Under the pieces are notes generated by a model. The model did not search any database. It saw only the letters and a program-made list of their open reading frames with translations, and had not been told where the DNA came from. A stretch of DNA of 12,350 bases from Bradyrhizobiaceae bacterium. Lineage in GTDB: Bacteria > Pseudomonadota > Alphaproteobacteria > Rhizobiales > Hyphomicrobiaceae. Below, in pieces: positions 6,952 to 12,350 of the stretch (position 1 is its first letter; every line of letters starts with the position of its first letter). A program made the position numbers and the translations under genes. Location of the stretch: assembly GCA_947475855.1 (NCBI GenBank), contig CANJPN010000144.1, positions 1 to 12,350 of the forward strand, given 5' to 3'.

Positions 6952-7653
6952 ATGCTGAAAGTCCGCAATCTTCGTGCAGCCTACGGCGCAAGCCAAGTGC
7001 TGCACGGCGTCGAACTCGATGTTGCCGCGGGCGAGGTCGTCACCCTCCTCGGCCGCAATGGGATGGGGAAAACGACGTCCGTCAGCTCGATGCTCGGCGT
7101 ACTCGAAAACCGCCAGGGCGAGATCGAATTCGATGGCCGGCGGATCGACAAGTTACCCTCGCACCAGATCGCCAAGCTCGGCATCGGCCTCGTTCCCGAA
7201 GGCCGCCAGATCTTTCCAAATCTGACCGTCCGCGAAAACCTCGTCGCAACCGCCGCCAACCGCGCAGGCCGTGCCGATCCCTGGAACTTGAAGCGCGTCT
7301 ACGAGTTCTTCCCGCGTCTCTCCGAGCGCGAGAGCAACATGGGCAACCAGCTCTCCGGCGGCGAGCAGCAGATGCTGGCGATCGGCCGCGCGCTGATGAC
7401 GAACCCGAAACTGCTGATCCTCGACGAAGCAACCGAAGGCCTCGCCCCGCTCATCCGCCTCGAGATCTGGAAATGCCTCGACCGCCTGAAGGGTGACGGC
7501 CTCTCGATCCTAGTCATCGACAAGAACGTGGCCGCCCTCACCCGCCTCGCCGGCCGCCACTACATTCTGGAGAAGGGCCACATCGTCTGGAACGGCACTT
7601 CCGCCGAACTCCAGTCCGACGAAGGCCTGCAGCATCGGTATTTGGGTGTGTGA
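6952..7653 (+). CDS. livF: LIV-type ABC transporter ATPase, LivF family
   Basis: This 233-residue cytoplasmic ATPase is the second of the LivG/LivF pair. Motifs: Walker A GRNGMGKTT (34-42), the LivF-typical VPEGRQIFPNLTVRENL (81-97), signature LSGGEQQMLAIGRALM (134-149), and Walker B LLILDEATEGLAP (154-166). The switch position reads VIDKN (188-192), with Lys where most LivF proteins have Gln and most ABC ATPases have His; the same wording is familiar from LivF of aromatic-type importers, so it is probably a subgroup trait. The start is ATG 6952 with AGGAG at 6941-6945; an in-frame ATG at 6925 would overlap livG and has no ribosome site. This is the last gene of the operon, and it faces the convergent vWA gene across a palindromic element. 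Confidence 0.94.
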   Translation: MLKVRNLRAAYGASQVLHGVELDVAAGEVVTLLGRNGMGKTTSVSSMLGVLENRQGEIEFDGRRIDKLPSHQIAKLGIGLVPEGRQIFPNLTVRENLVATAANRAGRADPWNLKRVYEFFPRLSERESNMGNQLSGGEQQMLAIGRALMTNPKLLILDEATEGLAPLIRLEIWKCLDRLKGDGLSILVIDKNVAALTRLAGRHYILEKGHIVWNGTSAELQSDEGLQHRYLGV

Positions 7654-7656
7654 CGC

Positions 7657-7735
7657 GGCGGGCTGCACTACGCTTGCCCGCCCTACGGCGCACGATTTCC
7701 GTAGGGCAGGCAAGCGCGATAGCGCGCAGCCTGCC
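7657..7735. repeat. Dispersed intergenic palindrome (copy 2) between convergent genes, likely bidirectional terminator
   Basis: Three inverted pairs fill the 88-base gap between livF and the vWA gene: GGCGGGC (7657-7663) with GCCCGCC (7676-7682); CCCTACGG (7681-7688) with CCGTAGGG (7699-7706); and GGCAGGC (7705-7711) with GCCTGCC (7729-7735). The arms share CGTAGGG with the copies at 2596 and 10021. Its position between two gene ends suits transcription termination from both sides, although neither side has a U-tract. Confidence 0.65.
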
Positions 7736-7741
7736 GGCGCA

Positions 7742-10006
7742 CTACCTCGGCCCCACACTTGCGCTTGCGCTCTTGGCCAACCGCACGAGGTTCACGAACT
7801 CCGCGCGATAGCCGAACACATCCTCGCCCTTTGCCCCGTTCGCCAACGCGATCACGTCGTCATAACCGAAGCCCTGTACGTGCGGCGTTCCCCGAAGCAA
7901 CTGCCCGAACGCGGCCACCGCAACCGAGAACCGCGCCTCGCTCGAAGCTTCGGCAACTGTCTCTTTCGTCTGCTCGGCCCCGACCACGAACGTCGTCAGC
8001 CGGCTCGCCTCTTCCTTCGGCAGCTTGTAGCGGAGCTTCAGGAATCCGATCTCGCTCTGTTTGGCATCACCGGCAGGCGACGCCGCCTTCGCCGCAGCCG
8101 GAGTCTGGTAGCGGAGCGCATCAGCGAGCATCGGCGCACCAACCGGCGTGATCTCGTAGATCGCCGTCACCGAATGCCCCGAGCCGACGTCACCCGCATC
8201 CACCTTGTCGTTGTTGAAGTCTTCGCGCTTCAACATCCGGCTCTCGTAGCCGATCAGACGATATTCCGACACGCGCGCCGGATTGAACTCGAGCTGGATC
8301 TTCACGTCCTTCGCGATCGGGAACAGCGTCGACGACGCCTCGTCCACGAGCACTTTGCGCGCCTCGGAAAGCGTGTCGATGTACGCCGCCGCTCCATTGC
8401 CGTTCTGCGCCAGCGCCTGCATCAGCGCGTCGTTGTGGTTGCCCATGCCGACGCCGAGGATCGACAGGAACACGCCGGTCTGCCGCTTCCGCTCGACGAA
8501 GCCTTTGAGCTCGTCGCGATTGGTGATGCCGACATTCCAGTCGCCATCCGTCGCCAGGATCACGCGATTGACCGCTGCCTTGTCGAAGTTCGCCTCGGCG
8601 ACCTTGTAGGCATCCGTGATGCCGGCCGCGCCGTGCGTCGAACCGCCCGCATTGAGACTGTCGATCGCCGCCAGGACCTTGGCCTTCTCCGACACCTTCG
8701 TCGGCTGCAGCCGCACATCCGAGCCGTTGGCGTAAGTCACGATCGCCACCGTGTCTTCCGCCGACAAATTGTCGAGCAGCATCCGGAACGCGTTCTTCAA
8801 CAGCGGCAGACGATCCGCCGGCCCCATCGAACCAGAGATGTCGACCAGCAGCACGAGGTTCGCACGCGGCCGCTCTTTGCTCTTCAGGTCGTACCCCTTC
8901 AACCCGATGTGCACGAGTTGGTTGCGCGCGTTCCACGGCGACGGGAACACCTGCACGATCGCCCGGAACGGCTCGTCGGCGCTTTCGGGCCGCGTGTAGT
9001 CGTACGGGAAATAATTGACCATCTCCTCGACGCGCACGGCATCCTTAGGCGGCAGACGCCCCGCATTCAGTGACCGCCGCATGAACGAATACGACGCCGT
9101 ATCCACATCGATCGAAAACGTCGATACTGGCTCCGCCGCCACTTGGCGGACCGGATTGATGTCCTTGCTCTCGAACCGGTCACGTCCCTGCTCGACCTGC
9201 GGTCCGACGATCTGATCGCGCGGCGGCGGTGGCATGATCGCCGCAACACTCGGCGCGCCAGGCGCGCCGAGTGAAACTCGGTTGTCCGAACCAAAGCGCT
9301 GCGCAGGCTTGGCTGGGGCCACCGTCAGGAATGCGCTCGACGGCGCCGGCGCAGTAGGCACGACCTGCCCCATCGCACCGACCTGCGTCTCCCGCTTCAA
9401 CGCATCGACGCGCGCATCTTGGCTTCGCTTCCGAGCGTCGGCGTCAGTCTCCTTCGCTTTCGCCTCAACCGCAGCAACTTCAACTTGACGACGCTCCACG
9501 TCCGCCATTCCAACATCCGGCTTATCGGCAGATCCCGGCGCGGCCGGCACCACGTTCTCTCTGATCTTCGCAGGCTCGCTCGGCTGCGTCTGCGCCACCT
9601 CGATCTTCGCTGGCTGGTTCGCACCGCCAGAAACCACAGGCTTGACCTTACCTTCCACGACGCTCTGCGGAACGTGCGCAACGACTGCTTCCGGCTTCGC
9701 CGCCTTGCCGCGATCGGGCATCGACTTGATCACATAGAACGCAGCCGGCGCCGCGACACACAACGCAGCAACCGAAGCCGCCATCGCATAATTGGAAACA
9801 CGCATCCTGTTCCTCCTGGTGTTGGGGAATGCGTGTGTCTGACGCGCTTGATCATCCGATGCTTTGGGTGCCTCCGCCGAAATCACCGTATCGCCTTGAT
9901 TGGCCGTGAACGCCGCCCGCGCCGCCGCCAACGCGCGCGCCTTCGCTTCCGGTCGCGCCGACGGCACCTGAGCATTCTTCAATCGCTGGATGTCGTTCTC
10001 GTTCAT
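7742..10006 (-). CDS. Membrane-anchored YfbK-type von Willebrand factor A protein, candidate anti-sigma partner
   Basis: A 754-residue protein counted from ATG 10006. Order of parts: cytoplasmic helical N-terminus (1-67, MNENDIQRLKNA...), one membrane segment (about 71-93), an Ala/Pro/Glu-rich linker with a charged helical or coiled-coil stretch (about 166-206), the YfbK N-terminal domain (about 280-380, TFSIDVDTASYSFMRR), a vWA domain (about 383-560) and the YfbK C-terminal domain (about 565-754). The MIDAS metal site is intact: Asp389-x-Ser391-x-Ser393, Thr457 and Asp487. The bulk should be periplasmic. It follows an ECF sigma gene in the same direction, so it may sense something outside and hold the sigma factor with its N-terminus; that role is inferred. 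Starts at TTG 10060 or upstream are rejected because they translate the palindrome. ATG 10012 is a near alternative, and ATG 9805 has a much stronger ribosome site. Confidence 0.88.
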   Translation of the reverse strand: MNENDIQRLKNAQVPSARPEAKARALAAARAAFTANQGDTVISAEAPKASDDQARQTHAFPNTRRNRMRVSNYAMAASVAALCVAAPAAFYVIKSMPDRGKAAKPEAVVAHVPQSVVEGKVKPVVSGGANQPAKIEVAQTQPSEPAKIRENVVPAAPGSADKPDVGMADVERRQVEVAAVEAKAKETDADARKRSQDARVDALKRETQVGAMGQVVPTAPAPSSAFLTVAPAKPAQRFGSDNRVSLGAPGAPSVAAIMPPPPRDQIVGPQVEQGRDRFESKDINPVRQVAAEPVSTFSIDVDTASYSFMRRSLNAGRLPPKDAVRVEEMVNYFPYDYTRPESADEPFRAIVQVFPSPWNARNQLVHIGLKGYDLKSKERPRANLVLLVDISGSMGPADRLPLLKNAFRMLLDNLSAEDTVAIVTYANGSDVRLQPTKVSEKAKVLAAIDSLNAGGSTHGAAGITDAYKVAEANFDKAAVNRVILATDGDWNVGITNRDELKGFVERKRQTGVFLSILGVGMGNHNDALMQALAQNGNGAAAYIDTLSEARKVLVDEASSTLFPIAKDVKIQLEFNPARVSEYRLIGYESRMLKREDFNNDKVDAGDVGSGHSVTAIYEITPVGAPMLADALRYQTPAAAKAASPAGDAKQSEIGFLKLRYKLPKEEASRLTTFVVGAEQTKETVAEASSEARFSVAVAAFGQLLRGTPHVQGFGYDDVIALANGAKGEDVFGYRAEFVNLVRLAKSASASVGPR
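9247..9273. repeat. 27-base perfect palindrome inside the vWA coding region
   Basis: CACTCGGCGCGCC (9247-9259) and GGCGCGCCGAGTG (9261-9273) are perfect inverted copies around a single base. It lies within the low-complexity linker, encoding SLGAPGAPS at about residues 245-253. It could form a stable hairpin in the mRNA or a cruciform in DNA. Confidence 0.75.
9812..9817 (-). promoter_or_regulatory. Strong internal Shine-Dalgarno (AGGAGG) before an in-frame ATG in the vWA gene
   Basis: On the minus strand AGGAGG (9817 down to 9812) stands six bases before ATG 9805-9803, codon 68 of the vWA gene and immediately before the membrane segment (MRVSNYAMAASVAALC). It is by far the best ribosome site of the gene and could start a shorter form lacking the cytoplasmic N-terminus. 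Confidence 0.5.
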
Positions 10007-10146
10007 GGCCATTGCTTCTTCGTAGGTTGGGTTAGCAGCGCGGCGCGCTGCGTAACCCAACGTCCTCGGGGCGTGCCGTGGAATGTTGGGTTACGCGCAT
10101 CCGCGCTAACCCAACCTACGGCGGTGTGTTCGATCGACTCGCTCAT
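10003..10146 (-). CDS. 47-codon bridging open frame between sigma factor and vWA genes
   Basis: This short frame (MSESIEHTAVGWVSADARN..., ending TKKQWP) begins at an ATGA that overlaps the sigma-factor stop and ends at a TGA that overlaps the vWA start, again as ATGA. Most of it is translation of the palindromic element at 10021-10120, so a functional peptide is unlikely. It could still carry ribosomes across the element and keep the two genes translationally coupled. The first codons, ATGAGCGAG, nearly match the vWA start ATGAACGAG, hinting that the original gene start was duplicated or displaced when the element arrived. Expression is not shown. Confidence 0.3.
   Translation of the reverse strand: MSESIEHTAVGWVSADARNPTFHGTPRGRWVTQRAALLTQPTKKQWP
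10021..10120. repeat. 100-base nested palindromic element (copy 3) between sigma factor and vWA genes
   Basis: The outer arms CGTAGGTTGGGTTAGC (10021-10036) and GCTAACCCAACCTACG (10105-10120) are perfect 16-base inverted copies. The inner arms GCGTAACCCAAC (10050-10061) and GTTGGGTTACGC (10085-10096) are perfect 12-base inverted copies. The core GTTGGGTTA thus occurs four times, and the element can fold either as two adjacent hairpins or as one long one. Its CGTAGG edges match the copies at 2596 and 7681-7706. Its left edge lies 15 bases from the vWA start codon, so it forms the leader of that gene. Confidence 0.85.
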
Positions 10147-10751
10147 CCCGCCACCTCCAGCCGAACCTTCAACCGTTTGCGCGCCTCGAACAGATGCCAC
10201 GACACCGTTTTCTCCGTGCATCCCATCACGGCGGCCGCTTCGCCGTGGCTCATATCCTCGCCGTAGACGAGCAGCACCGCATCGCGCTGCTGAGCCGGCA
10301 GCCGCCGCACCTCGTCCCACAACTCGCCGTCGAGCAGACCCTGCTCTGCGTCCACCTCGCGCGGCGCCTCGGCCGAGGTCTCGACGAGGGCTGCCATGAT
10401 GGACGGCTCGACCAGCCGCAACCTTTGGCGGCTTCGCAATCGATCCATCGACGTCGTGTAGACGATCCGCGTCGCCCAGGTCGTGAACGCTGCCTCGCCA
10501 CGCCAGCCGCGGATCGCATGCGCGATCTTCACGCACACGTCCTGTGCCACATCCTCGGCATCGCTCGAGTTGCTGCACCATCGCCACGCCAGACGATGGA
10601 AGCGGTCGTAGTGCCGCGCGATCAGCCGGTCGAACGCATCCACGTCACCGGCCGCAGCCGACCGCGCCAACGCCTCGTCGCCGTCAGTTTCCTCGACAGG
10701 AACCGCAGCGCATCCCGCCACGGCCCCAGAATTCCCGATATCTCTCGGCAC
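10143..10751 (-). CDS. ECF-family RNA polymerase sigma factor
   Basis: A 202-residue sigma-70-family protein with only regions 2 and 4, as in ECF (group IV) factors. Region 2 spans about 36-108 (DAFDRLIARHYDRFHRLAWRW, then the core-binding stretch SDAEDVAQDVCVKI and the -10 recognition part TWATRIVYTTSMDRLRSR). Region 4 spans about 140-196 (LPAQQRDAVLLVYGEDMSHGEAAAVMGCTEKTVSWHLFEARKRL), with the helix-turn-helix that reads the -35 box. It would direct polymerase to a small regulon. The start is uncertain: GTG 10751 gives a 25-residue lead before the conserved part, and GTG 10721 is an alternative; neither has a good ribosome site. The stop overlaps ATGA of a short frame leading into the vWA gene, which suggests one transcript. 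No classical zinc-binding anti-sigma gene is present, leaving the vWA protein as the obvious candidate regulator. Confidence 0.93.
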   Translation of the reverse strand: MPRDIGNSGAVAGCAAVPVEETDGDEALARSAAAGDVDAFDRLIARHYDRFHRLAWRWCSNSSDAEDVAQDVCVKIAHAIRGWRGEAAFTTWATRIVYTTSMDRLRSRQRLRLVEPSIMAALVETSAEAPREVDAEQGLLDGELWDEVRRLPAQQRDAVLLVYGEDMSHGEAAAVMGCTEKTVSWHLFEARKRLKVRLEVAG

Positions 10752-10823
10752 TTGGCGCCCATCCGCACCGCTTCTATTCGCCCATTAGACGCCGCGATTG
10801 CGAATATCCTTGGGTATGCAGCG

Positions 10824-10865
10824 AAAAAATTCTCTATCAGGTGTCAGACCCTCCGGGTCTGACAC
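10824..10865 (-). terminator. Perfect 11-base hairpin after the extradiol dioxygenase gene, candidate terminator
   Basis: GTGTCAGACCC (10841-10851) and GGGTCTGACAC (10855-10865) pair perfectly around three bases, 17 bases past the dioxygenase stop. Reading on the minus strand, a run of six T follows, but 11 bases after the stem (10829 down to 10824), which is farther than in a classical intrinsic terminator. The GTGTCAGACCC wording also resembles dispersed REP-type repeats. Confidence 0.45.
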
Positions 10866-10882
10866 TATCTCGCCGCGACCGC

Positions 10883-11866
10883 TCAATCCGCCACCAGCAC
10901 CTGCGCCTGGAACGTCGCCTCGCGCTCGACCACGCCGGCCAGCGGCGAACCCTCCTCGAACCACGACCGCGGCGCGGGATGCCCCCACAGCGTCTGCCGA
11001 CGCGGATCGCGAAGGCTCCACCGCAACGGCTCGTGATCGGGATCCATCGTCTGATAGTCGGACGTGTAGATCTCCGTCCGATGCCCGTCGGGGCACCGCA
11101 CATAGAGAAAGAACGCGTTCGAGATCCCGTGCCGCCCCGGCCCGCGCTCCATGTTCTTGAGATAGCCCGTCGACGCCATCACGTCGCACAGATGCAGCAC
11201 GTTGAGCGCATTCGGCACCCAGTAGGCGAGATGATGCAGCCGCGGCCCGCGCCCGTTGGTGAACGCGAGATCGTGCACGTTGCCCTTGCGATGCATCCAC
11301 CCCGCCGCGATACGCCCACCCGGCCCGTCCTCCTCCGCGTATTCCGTCAGACGAAAACCGATGCCCGCATAGAAATCCAGCGAGCCCTGCACGTCCGGCG
11401 CAAACACGTTGAAATGATCGAGCCGCTGGGGATGCACGCCCTTGTAGAGCCCGTAGCGCTGCAGCAGGTTCTCGCGCTTCTCCATATGGCCGACGATCTC
11501 GATCGGCAGTCCCCACGGATCGATGATCTCCAGCGTGCGCCCCTGATAGGCGCGCTCGTCGAACGCGTGCTTCAATCCGTTCGCACGGCACCACTGCTCG
11601 GCACGATCGAGGTCTTCCTCGCCGCCGGCACGAAACCCGAGCGAGTGAGCGACCGGAACCTCAGACTGCACGAGCACAAGCGAATGATGCTGCCGTTCCT
11701 CCATCCCGCGCAGATAGACGGTATGCGGCGTGGCCTCTTCGACGTGAAGACCGAGCGTCTCTTCGTAGAAGGCGCGGCTCCGGCCGATATCCGTGACGCC
11801 CAGCGCGATGTGGCTCGAACGCACGATGTTGAACGGCGGATTGGCGATGTGGCGTGGAACCGGCAT
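10883..11866 (-). CDS. Homoprotocatechuate (3,4-dihydroxyphenylacetate) 2,3-dioxygenase-like extradiol enzyme
   Basis: A 327-residue two-module vicinal-oxygen-chelate enzyme that should open a catechol ring next to the hydroxyls using Fe(II) or Mn(II). The second module carries the metal triad: His151 (RLDHFNVFAPD), His212 (RLHHLAYWV) and Glu265 (HRTEIYTSDY). Residues matching second-sphere groups of the Brevibacterium/Arthrobacter enzymes (HPCD, MndD) are also there: Trp190, His198 (NVHDLAF), Arg241, His246 and Tyr255. The tail DPRRQTLWGHPAPRSWFEEGS is characteristic of that family. Length is slightly short of the 360-residue actinobacterial enzymes. The start is ATG 11866, with GAGG about a dozen bases upstream. 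The gene upstream on the same strand encodes a ThDP enzyme, 130 bases away with a dispersed repeat between. Homoprotocatechuate itself as substrate is likely but unproven; no other hpa gene is in the window. Confidence 0.86.
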   Translation of the reverse strand: MPVPRHIANPPFNIVRSSHIALGVTDIGRSRAFYEETLGLHVEEATPHTVYLRGMEERQHHSLVLVQSEVPVAHSLGFRAGGEEDLDRAEQWCRANGLKHAFDERAYQGRTLEIIDPWGLPIEIVGHMEKRENLLQRYGLYKGVHPQRLDHFNVFAPDVQGSLDFYAGIGFRLTEYAEEDGPGGRIAAGWMHRKGNVHDLAFTNGRGPRLHHLAYWVPNALNVLHLCDVMASTGYLKNMERGPGRHGISNAFFLYVRCPDGHRTEIYTSDYQTMDPDHEPLRWSLRDPRRQTLWGHPAPRSWFEEGSPLAGVVEREATFQAQVLVAD

Positions 11867-11903
11867 GGACTTGAAACCTCGACAAGAAAGTTTGCGCGCA
11901 CTT

Positions 11904-11943
11904 CTCCCCTCCCTTTGATGGGGAGGGGTCGGGGGTGGGGTGA
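11904..11943. repeat. Dispersed CCCCTCCC hairpin with G-tract (potential G-quadruplex)
   Basis: CCCCTCCC (11906-11913) pairs with GGGAGGGG (11921-11928) around TTTGATG, followed by TCGGGGGTGGGGTGA. This is the wording of a repeat that is common between genes of many alphaproteobacteria. The plus strand carries four G-tracts of four or more with one- and two-base loops (11920-11940), a clear quadruplex motif. It lies in the 130-base gap between the ThDP enzyme and dioxygenase genes. Confidence 0.7.
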
Positions 11944-11996
11944 ATCACGGAGCGAAGCAATCAATGAACTCCGCCTCACCGCAAGCGAAACCAGAT

Positions 11997-12350
11997 CTAA
12001 CGCTTCAAATGGATGAACTCCCACGGCGAGACCTCGCTTCCCTGCGCGATTTCGACCTCGATCAAGACAGGCCCGCCTGAAGCGATCGCCTTGGCCAGCA
12101 CCGGCCGCAACGCCTCCGGCGATCCGACGCGATGCCCCTCGATGCCGAACGCCTTCGCCAGCGTCATGAAGTCGGGATTGCCCAACGTCGAGCCGATCGT
12201 GCGGTTGCCGAAGCTCGTCTTCTGGTCCCGCAGAACATTGCCGAATGCACGGTTGTTGAACACGATCGCCACGACGCCGAGCCCTTCCTGCGCCGCCGTC
12301 GCCAACTCCTGCACACCGAACATGAAGCCGCCGTCGCCGCACATCGACAC
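11997..12350 (-). CDS. Thiamine-diphosphate-dependent enzyme, acetolactate-synthase-like, C-terminal part (5' end beyond the window)
   Basis: The last 117 residues of a ThDP enzyme are present; the gene continues past the right edge, so the GTG at 12350 is an internal codon, not a start. The ThDP/Mg-binding motif is complete: GDG (residues 5-7 of the visible part), 24 residues, then NN (GDGGFMFGVQELATA ... VFNN). The following stretch NPDFMTLAKAFGIEGHRV and PVLIEVEI is typical of the C-terminal pyrophosphate domain of acetolactate synthases, benzoylformate/phenylpyruvate decarboxylases and relatives. The ending SEVSPWEFIH is seen in acetolactate-synthase-like proteins of unknown substrate. 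The visible part cannot tell which reaction it performs. It precedes the extradiol dioxygenase on the same strand, so a decarboxylase feeding a catechol pathway is possible. Confidence 0.85.
   Translation of the reverse strand: MSMCGDGGFMFGVQELATAAQEGLGVVAIVFNNRAFGNVLRDQKTSFGNRTIGSTLGNPDFMTLAKAFGIEGHRVGSPEALRPVLAKAIASGGPVLIEVEIAQGSEVSPWEFIHLKR

Noticed and set aside
7646..9073. 475-codon plus-strand frame opposite the vWA gene
   Set aside because: The minus strand encodes an intact MIDAS domain there; the plus-strand translation is Arg/His-rich and starts inside livF and the palindrome.
10007..10060. Extension of the vWA protein to a TTG at 10060 (starting GYAARRAANPTYEEA)
   Set aside because: Those residues are translation of the palindromic element; family members start at the MNENDIQRLK-like position.
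10752..10830. Autoregulated ECF promoter upstream of the sigma gene
   Set aside because: A CGTC box is present on the minus strand (around 10790) but I could not find a convincing GGAAC-type -35 at the right spacing, so no call was made.
10544..12016. 490-codon plus-strand frame opposite the sigma factor and dioxygenase genes
   Set aside because: It crosses two well-supported minus-strand genes and several palindromes, with no family resemblance; a long stop-free shadow frame.

Overview
The window is GC-rich double-stranded DNA with tightly packed genes, frequent GTG/TTG starts and strong G/C third-position codon use. Together with the gene families present (phthalate-dioxygenase-like Rieske protein, LIV-type aromatic-acid-style transporter, extradiol dioxygenase) and the type of dispersed palindromes, this suggests a free-living alphaproteobacterium of the Hyphomicrobiales (Bradyrhizobium/Rhodopseudomonas/Xanthobacteraceae-like). 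That placement is inference from style, not from a marker gene. No rRNA, tRNA, CRISPR array, complete transposon or phage gene is visible, and no gap between genes exceeds 300 bases.

Layout, left to right. (1) 1-1679, minus strand: the 5' part of a Rieske non-haem-iron oxygenase running off the left edge, an HD-superfamily phosphohydrolase, and a small uncharacterised protein ending in a textbook beta-clamp-binding pentapeptide, with two 14-base direct repeats just upstream of it. (2) 1847-2575, plus strand: hisA, standing apart from the other his genes. (3) 2855-7653, plus strand: a complete five-gene branched-chain-amino-acid-type ABC importer (binding protein, intrinsic terminator, two permeases, two ATPases). 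(4) 7742-10751, minus strand: an ECF sigma factor followed by a membrane-anchored YfbK-type von Willebrand A protein. A 100-base palindromic element sits between them, and a 47-codon open frame bridges the two genes by ATGA overlaps at both ends. (5) 10883-12350, minus strand: a homoprotocatechuate-2,3-dioxygenase-like extradiol enzyme preceded by the 3' end of a ThDP-dependent decarboxylase/acetolactate-synthase-like gene.

How they may work together. The Rieske oxygenase, importer, ring-cleaving dioxygenase and ThDP enzyme are all compatible with uptake and breakdown of aromatic acids, but they lie in separate transcription units, so a common pathway is not proven. The sigma factor/vWA pair looks like a self-contained sensing unit. 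The vWA protein has a cytoplasmic N-terminus, one membrane segment and a large periplasmic MIDAS-bearing domain, the topology of a membrane anti-sigma factor, and it is the most interesting candidate for an under-described system here. Several palindromic elements (three related GTTGGGTTA/GGCGGG-type elements, one CCCCTCCC/G-tract element and one GTGTCAGACCC hairpin) lie between genes.
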